From JANNRA01 sp031401035 (GTDB lineage Bacteria > Desulfobacterota > Binatia > HRBIN30 > CADEER01): 35,172 bases of DNA. This document shows, one piece after another, positions 30,952 through 35,172 of this stretch. Below the pieces are notes generated by a model. It worked only from the letters and a program-made list of their open reading frames with translations, had not been told where the DNA came from and did no database searches. The translations under genes and the position numbers were made by a program. The stretch spans positions 1-35,172 of the forward strand of contig JANNRA010000002.1 in the NCBI GenBank assembly GCA_031401035.1. Reading direction: 5' to 3'. Positions within the stretch are counted from its first letter, which is position 1. Each line of letters begins with the position of its first letter.

Positions 30952-32937
30952 ATGATCGGTCGGCCGCGCGCCACGCGCCCCCTTGTCCCTGCTGCCGCGC
31001 GGGCTGCCGCGCGCGTCGGCGCCGTGGCGGCCGTGCTGGCGGCGTCGCTCGGCGCCTGCACGAACAATCCGTACCCGAACGCCGACGCGGCGGCCAAGGT
31101 CCTCTATCTGTCCTATCCGGTGGCGCCGAAGACGCTCGACCCGCAGGTCGCCTACTCGACCGTCGATCACGTCGTCACCGGCGCCGTCTTCGACACCCTG
31201 CTCGAGTACCACTACCTCGACCGTCCCTACCGCCTCATCCCCGCCCTCGCCGAGGCGCTGCCGCGCCCCGAGCCGCGCGCCGACGGCCACGTGACCTATC
31301 GCTTCCACCTGCGCGACGGCGCGCTGTACCAGGACGACGCCTGCTTCGCGCGCGGCGGCGCCGGCCGCACGACGCGCGCCGTCGAGGCAGCCGACGTCGC
31401 CTTCGCGCTGGCGCGCATCGCCGACCCGCAGGTGGGCAGTCCGGTCATCGACACCTTCGCGCGCGTCACCGGTCTGCGCGAGTTCTCCACCCGCCTCGCC
31501 GCGGCGCGCGCCGATGCCGCCGTCGCCGCCCTGCCGGCGCACGAGCAGTACGCCCGCGCCGGCGGCATCGCCGGTGTCCGCGTCCTCGACGCGCGTACGC
31601 TCGAGATCGAACTCGACGCCCCCTACCCGCAGATCCTCTTCTGGTTCGCCATGCCCTTCACCGCGCCGGTGCCGTGGGAGGCGGTGGCGACCTACGACGG
31701 CCGCGACGGCCGCGATCGCCTCGCCGACCACCCGGTCGGCGCCGGCCCCTTCGCGCTGGCTCGCTACGATCGCCAGGCGCGCATCGTGCTGACCCGCAAC
31801 CCCAACTGGTACGGGGTCCGCCACCCCGAGTGGCGCGCCCCGGGCGCCGTCTTCCCCGACCCCGGCGCGCGCGACGACCCCGACGGCACGCTGCGCGCCG
31901 CGGCCGGGCAGCCGCTGCCGTTCCTCGAGCGCATCGAGATGCGCCGCGAGCCCGAGGCGGTGCCGGCCTTCATCAAGTTCATGCAGGGCTACTACGATAC
32001 GTCGCCGATCATCCGCGAGAGCTTCGACCAGGTGGTGCAGGGCGGCGCCCTCACCGGCGAGGCCGCGGCGCGCGGCCTGCGCCTGGAGAAGGCGGTTATG
32101 GCCGGGGTCTACTACGTCGGCTTCAACATGGACGACCCGGTCCTCGGCGCCGCCGCCGGCGAACGCGGCCGCGCTCTGCGCCAGGCGATGAGCCTGGCCG
32201 TGGACGCGACGGAGTTCCTGCGCCTGTTCAACAACGGGCGCGGCATCCCGGCCCAGTCGCCGCTGCCGCCCGGCATCTTCGGCTACGACCCCGCCTACCG
32301 GAACCCCTGGCGGCAACCCGACCTGACGCGCGCCGCCGCACGCCTGGCCGAGGCGGGCTACGCGGGCGGCATCGACCCCGCCACCGGGCGGGCGCTGCGC
32401 ATCAGCTTCGACGTCAACAACACCGCCGCGCGCGCCCTGCTGCAGTTCCAGTTCCTCGTCGAGACCTGGAAGCGCCTCGGCCTCGACGTCGAGATCGCCG
32501 CCACTGACTACAATCAGTTCCAGGACAAGGTGCGGCGCGGCGCCTATCAACTCTTTCAGTGGGGCTGGATCGGCGACTACCCAGACCCCGAGAACTTCCT
32601 CTTCCTCCTCTACGGTCCGATGGGCCGCGGCCAGAGCGGCGGTCCGAACACCGCCAACTTCGCCGACCCGCGCTACGACGCGCTGTTCGAACAGATGCGC
32701 GCCCTCGAGAACGGCCCGGAACGCACCCGCGTGATCGACGCCATGCGCGCCATCCTCGAACTCGAGCGGCCGTGGATCGAGCTCTTCCACCCCGAGGATT
32801 ACGCCCTGCACCACGGCTGGCTCGCCAACGTCGTGCCCACCTCGATGTCCCTGCCGACGATGAAGTACTGGGATCTCGACCCCGCCCGGCGCGCCGAACG
32901 CCGGCGCGCCTGGAACCGCCCCTTCCCCCTGCGCTGA
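30952..32937 (+). CDS. ABC transporter substrate-binding lipoprotein, peptide/nickel family 5
   Basis: The 661-residue protein has a lipoprotein signal (lipobox LGAC, Cys36), then the family-5 solute-binding domain: 'YPVAPKTLDPQVAYSTVDHVV', 'DHPVGAGPFALARYDRQARIVLTRNPNWYG' and a late 'QWGWIGDYPDPENFLFLLYG' in outline. It captures peptides or similar solutes in the periplasm for the two permeases that follow at once. It is longer than the usual 500 to 550 residues; extra segments at about 130-150 and 160-200 explain this. Such insertions occur in the subfamily linked with longer permeases. Start ATG 30952 has no obvious ribosome site. Confidence 0.9.
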   Translation: MIGRPRATRPLVPAAARAAARVGAVAAVLAASLGACTNNPYPNADAAAKVLYLSYPVAPKTLDPQVAYSTVDHVVTGAVFDTLLEYHYLDRPYRLIPALAEALPRPEPRADGHVTYRFHLRDGALYQDDACFARGGAGRTTRAVEAADVAFALARIADPQVGSPVIDTFARVTGLREFSTRLAAARADAAVAALPAHEQYARAGGIAGVRVLDARTLEIELDAPYPQILFWFAMPFTAPVPWEAVATYDGRDGRDRLADHPVGAGPFALARYDRQARIVLTRNPNWYGVRHPEWRAPGAVFPDPGARDDPDGTLRAAAGQPLPFLERIEMRREPEAVPAFIKFMQGYYDTSPIIRESFDQVVQGGALTGEAAARGLRLEKAVMAGVYYVGFNMDDPVLGAAAGERGRALRQAMSLAVDATEFLRLFNNGRGIPAQSPLPPGIFGYDPAYRNPWRQPDLTRAAARLAEAGYAGGIDPATGRALRISFDVNNTAARALLQFQFLVETWKRLGLDVEIAATDYNQFQDKVRRGAYQLFQWGWIGDYPDPENFLFLLYGPMGRGQSGGPNTANFADPRYDALFEQMRALENGPERTRVIDAMRAILELERPWIELFHPEDYALHHGWLANVVPTSMSLPTMKYWDLDPARRAERRRAWNRPFPLR

Positions 32938-32942
32938 CGCCG

Positions 32943-33908
32943 ATGCTCGCCTACCTCCTGCGCCGCCTCGCCTTCGGCGCCGTCACCGTCGTCGGCGTCC
33001 TGCTGCTGCTGTTCGCGCTCTTCTTCCTCGTCGCCACGCCCGACGACGTCGCCCGCAAGGCGCTCGGTGAGAAGGCGATGCCCGAGGCGATCGCGCAGTG
33101 GAAGACCAACCACGGCTACGACAAGCCGCGCCTGTGGAACCCCGCCGCGCCGTTCGACACGATGCTGGCCGAGCATTTGCGCCGCATGCTCACCTTCGAC
33201 TTCGGGCGCAGCGACGCCGACGATACGCCGATCGTCGAGCGCCTGCGGGGCGGCGTCTGGCCGAGCCTGACGCTCACCGTGCCGCTGTTCGTCCTCGGCC
33301 TGTTCTGCGCGGTCGCCCTGGCGCTGCTCGTCGCCTACCGGCGCGACTCGGCCCTCGACCGCACGACGCAGGTCGCCTGCGTCGTCCTGATGAGCGTGCC
33401 GATCCTGCTGTGGATCGTCGGCGGCCAGTACCTGCTCGGCAAGATGCTGCGCTGGTTTCCGATCTCCGGCTTCGACCCGGCGCCGGAGGTGCTGCTGCGC
33501 TTCCTCGCCATGCCGGTGCTGATCGGCGTCCTCGCCCACCTCGGCCAGGAAGTGCGCTACTACCGCACCGTCTTCCTCGAGGAGCGCAACCGCGACTACG
33601 TGCGCACCGCCTACGCCAAGGGCTGCAGCCCGGCGCAGGTGATGCGCCGCCACGTGCTGCGCAACGCGCTGATCCCGATTCTGACCAACGTCGTCATCGA
33701 GATCCCCTTCCTGTTCACCGGCTCGATCCTGCTGGAGTCGTTCTTCGGCATCCCGGGGTTGGGGACGATGACCGTCGACGCCATCAACGGCAACGACTTC
33801 GCGACCCTGCGGGTGATGGTGTTCCTCGGCGCGCTGCTGTTCATCGCCGGGCAGGTGGCGACGGATCTGGCGTACGCGCTGGCCGATCCGCGCGTGCGGT
33901 TGGAATGA
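32943..33908 (+). CDS. ABC transporter permease, DppB/OppB type
   Basis: The 321-residue membrane protein has six helices and the inner-membrane-component signature: 'EERNRDYVRTAYAKGCSPAQVMRRHVLRNALIPILT' carries the EAA-like loop that docks the ATPase, then GSILLESFFGIPGLG. The start is ATG 32943, five bases after the binding-protein stop; the open frame upstream is not real. It forms the channel with the next gene. A charged insert at residues 40-95, including 'GEKAMPEAIAQWKTNHGYD', is part of the periplasmic loop. Confidence 0.92.
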   Translation: MLAYLLRRLAFGAVTVVGVLLLLFALFFLVATPDDVARKALGEKAMPEAIAQWKTNHGYDKPRLWNPAAPFDTMLAEHLRRMLTFDFGRSDADDTPIVERLRGGVWPSLTLTVPLFVLGLFCAVALALLVAYRRDSALDRTTQVACVVLMSVPILLWIVGGQYLLGKMLRWFPISGFDPAPEVLLRFLAMPVLIGVLAHLGQEVRYYRTVFLEERNRDYVRTAYAKGCSPAQVMRRHVLRNALIPILTNVVIEIPFLFTGSILLESFFGIPGLGTMTVDAINGNDFATLRVMVFLGALLFIAGQVATDLAYALADPRVRLE

Positions 33909-33939
33909 GGCGCGGTACGCAGCGCGCCACACACACATC

Positions 33940-34947
33940 ATGATCGAATCCCATCACCTCTCCAACGCCGCCGTCGCCGCCCTGGCGGCGCTCTGCGGCG
34001 TCGCCGCCTGGCGCGGGCGCGCGGTGCTGGCGGCGCTGTGGACCCGCCGCCCGCTGGCGATGGCGGCAGTCGCCCTCTACCTGCTCGTCGGCGGGCTCGA
34101 TTCGATCACTTGGATCGGCGGGGCGCGTGGTGCCGCGTCCACTGACCTGGTGGCGCTGCAGGAACCGCGCAGCGTCATCGACCGCCTCTTCCCGCCCGAC
34201 TTCCGCGAGCGCAGCTACTCCGCGCCGCTCGCCGCGGTGGAGTTCTACGACGGCGGCGCGCTGCGCTTCCCCGCCCGGCACCTGCTCGGCACCGATATCC
34301 TCGGCCGCGACGTCCTGCTGCAGGCCCTCAAGGGCGTGCGCGTGGCCTTGCTCATCGGCGGCGTCGCCAGCCTCATCGTCATTCCCCTCGCCCTCGCCGC
34401 CGGCATGGGCGCCGGCTACTTCGGCCGCCGCGTCGACGACGCCGTCTTCTTCCTCATCAGCACCCTGTCGTCGATCCCGACCCTGCTGCTGCTCATCGCG
34501 CTGGTGATGGTCCTCGGGCGCGGCACGCTGCAGGTCTGCGTCGCGCTCGGCATCACCAGTTGGGTCGGCTTCGCACGCATCATCCGCGGCGAGACGCTGA
34601 AGCTGCGCGAGCTCGACTATGTCGCCGCCGCCCGCGCGCTCGGGGCCAGCGACTGGCGCATCCTGCGCCGCCACATCCTGCCCAACCTGACGCACCTGGT
34701 GGTCATCACCTTCGTGCTGTTGTTCTCCCGCCTGGTACTGTCCGAGTCCATCCTCTCCTGGCTCGGCCTCGGCGTCGACGGCAGCTGGGGGCAGATGATC
34801 GACCAGGCGCGCGACGAGCTGGCGCGCGATCCGATCATCTGGTGGACGCTGGCTGCCGCCGCCGCGGCGCTGTTCGGCCTGATCCTGGCGGTCAACCTGA
34901 TCGGCGACGCCCTGCGCGACCAGCTCGACCCGCGCACCACCCGCTGA
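33940..34947 (+). CDS. ABC transporter permease, DppC/OppC type
   Basis: The 335-residue protein is the second permease of the system: a hydrophobic start, a long periplasmic loop (about 60-115), then the core 'HLLGTDILGRDVLLQALKGVRVALLIG', the EAA loop 'LRELDYVAAARALGASDWRILRRHILPN' and 'LSWLGLGVDGSWGQMI'. It starts 31 bases after the DppB-like gene. No ATPase gene (DppD/DppF) follows in the remaining 225 bases, so energising subunits must lie elsewhere or beyond the window. Confidence 0.9.
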   Translation: MIESHHLSNAAVAALAALCGVAAWRGRAVLAALWTRRPLAMAAVALYLLVGGLDSITWIGGARGAASTDLVALQEPRSVIDRLFPPDFRERSYSAPLAAVEFYDGGALRFPARHLLGTDILGRDVLLQALKGVRVALLIGGVASLIVIPLALAAGMGAGYFGRRVDDAVFFLISTLSSIPTLLLLIALVMVLGRGTLQVCVALGITSWVGFARIIRGETLKLRELDYVAAARALGASDWRILRRHILPNLTHLVVITFVLLFSRLVLSESILSWLGLGVDGSWGQMIDQARDELARDPIIWWTLAAAAAALFGLILAVNLIGDALRDQLDPRTTR

Positions 34948-35172
34948 CCGGCGCGACGCCGCGTCCGGCGGACGGGGACAGAGTTGGCCGCGGAACTACC
35001 TGAACGACCGGCCACGCTGTCGCAAGTGACAGGCGCTGCGCTGCGGGCGAGACGCCCGCGGTCCCGGCTGGACTCGTAGCGAATACCTGGTATCAATAAT
35101 ATTTTCTCCGTAATACGAAATATATTTTCAGCAAATAAAGCTGCATTGTTTGACCAGAATGAAATTTCCCTG
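34948..35172. other. Non-coding right edge with sharp drop in GC
   Basis: No gene is seen after the DppC-like stop. The first about 130 bases are GC-rich. From about 35087 the sequence becomes strikingly AT-rich (for example TAATAATATTTTCTCCG, AAATATATTTTC) up to the window end, unlike anything else here. This may be the start of an inserted element or a low-GC intergenic region; no inverted repeat or target duplication is visible in the short piece. Confidence 0.55.

Noticed and set aside
30069..32507. Plus-strand open frame of 812 codons
   Set aside because: Antisense of the alpha/beta hydrolase followed by an out-of-frame reading of the binding protein.
30064..32814. Minus-strand open frame of 916 codons across the hydrolase and binding-protein genes
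   Set aside because: It crosses two convincing genes on different strands and has shadow composition.
34966..35040. GGGGACAGAG-type sequence after the second permease
   Set aside because: Recalls ends of some insertion sequences, but no inverted partner or transposase piece is visible.

Overview
The window is very GC-rich DNA with a strong G/C bias at third codon positions. Gene content suggests a soil or aquatic delta-proteobacterium-like lineage (Candidatus Binatota, Desulfobacterota or Myxococcota). The pointers are a secreted protein ending in a MYXO-CTERM-like tail, a Cys-rich surface protein of the kind common in those groups, many lipoproteins, and an acyl-CoA dehydrogenase. The lineage is an inference; no marker gene settles it.

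Layout. 1-2000: an edge-truncated SbcD/YhaO-type nuclease homologue whose metal-binding motifs are nearly all lost, divergent from a beta-hydroxyacid dehydrogenase. 2000-9570: envelope genes, comprising a frameshifted Cys-rich surface protein, a lipoprotein, a PhoD-type phosphodiesterase lipoprotein, a convergent lipoprotein alpha/beta hydrolase and a tiny zinc-ribbon protein. 9630-13260: an RluA-family pseudouridine synthase, a possible 45-residue ORF and a large secreted protein with a C-terminal sorting tail. 13260-14911: about 0.9 kb of non-coding DNA with seven GGGTAAC/GTTACCC heptamers, then a hicB-hicA toxin-antitoxin pair, a terminator and tRNA-Arg(ACG); it looks like a small mobile-element remnant on the 3' side of the tRNA.

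14989-22068: metabolic genes. These are a dienelactone hydrolase, a ThiO-like glycine/D-amino-acid oxidase, a small secreted protein, a plus-strand run (metallo-beta-lactamase-fold hydrolase, FAD oxidoreductase, four-helix membrane protein, SnoaL-like protein), a truncated nucleotidyltransferase with its small upstream partner, and an acyl-CoA dehydrogenase with Asp at the usual catalytic Glu position.

22148-29667 is the most interesting block: six minus-strand genes that look like one lipid-modifying pathway. In transcription order they are a membrane-anchored class III aminotransferase, a PHP-domain/GT4 glycosyltransferase fusion, a phosphatidylserine decarboxylase, an Mpo1-like polytopic membrane protein, a PEMT/ICMT-like membrane methyltransferase and an exported SRPBCC-fold protein. 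The first three are translationally coupled. Decarboxylase plus methyltransferase gives an obvious PS to PE to methylated-PE route; the aminotransferase and PHP-GT4 fusion suggest an additional amino- or glyco-lipid head group. I do not recognise this as a described pathway.

30030-35172: an alpha/beta hydrolase divergent from a family-5 peptide ABC transporter (lipoprotein binding protein and two permeases) with no ATPase gene following in the window. The last 85 bases switch abruptly to AT-rich sequence, suggesting the edge of a foreign or non-coding segment.
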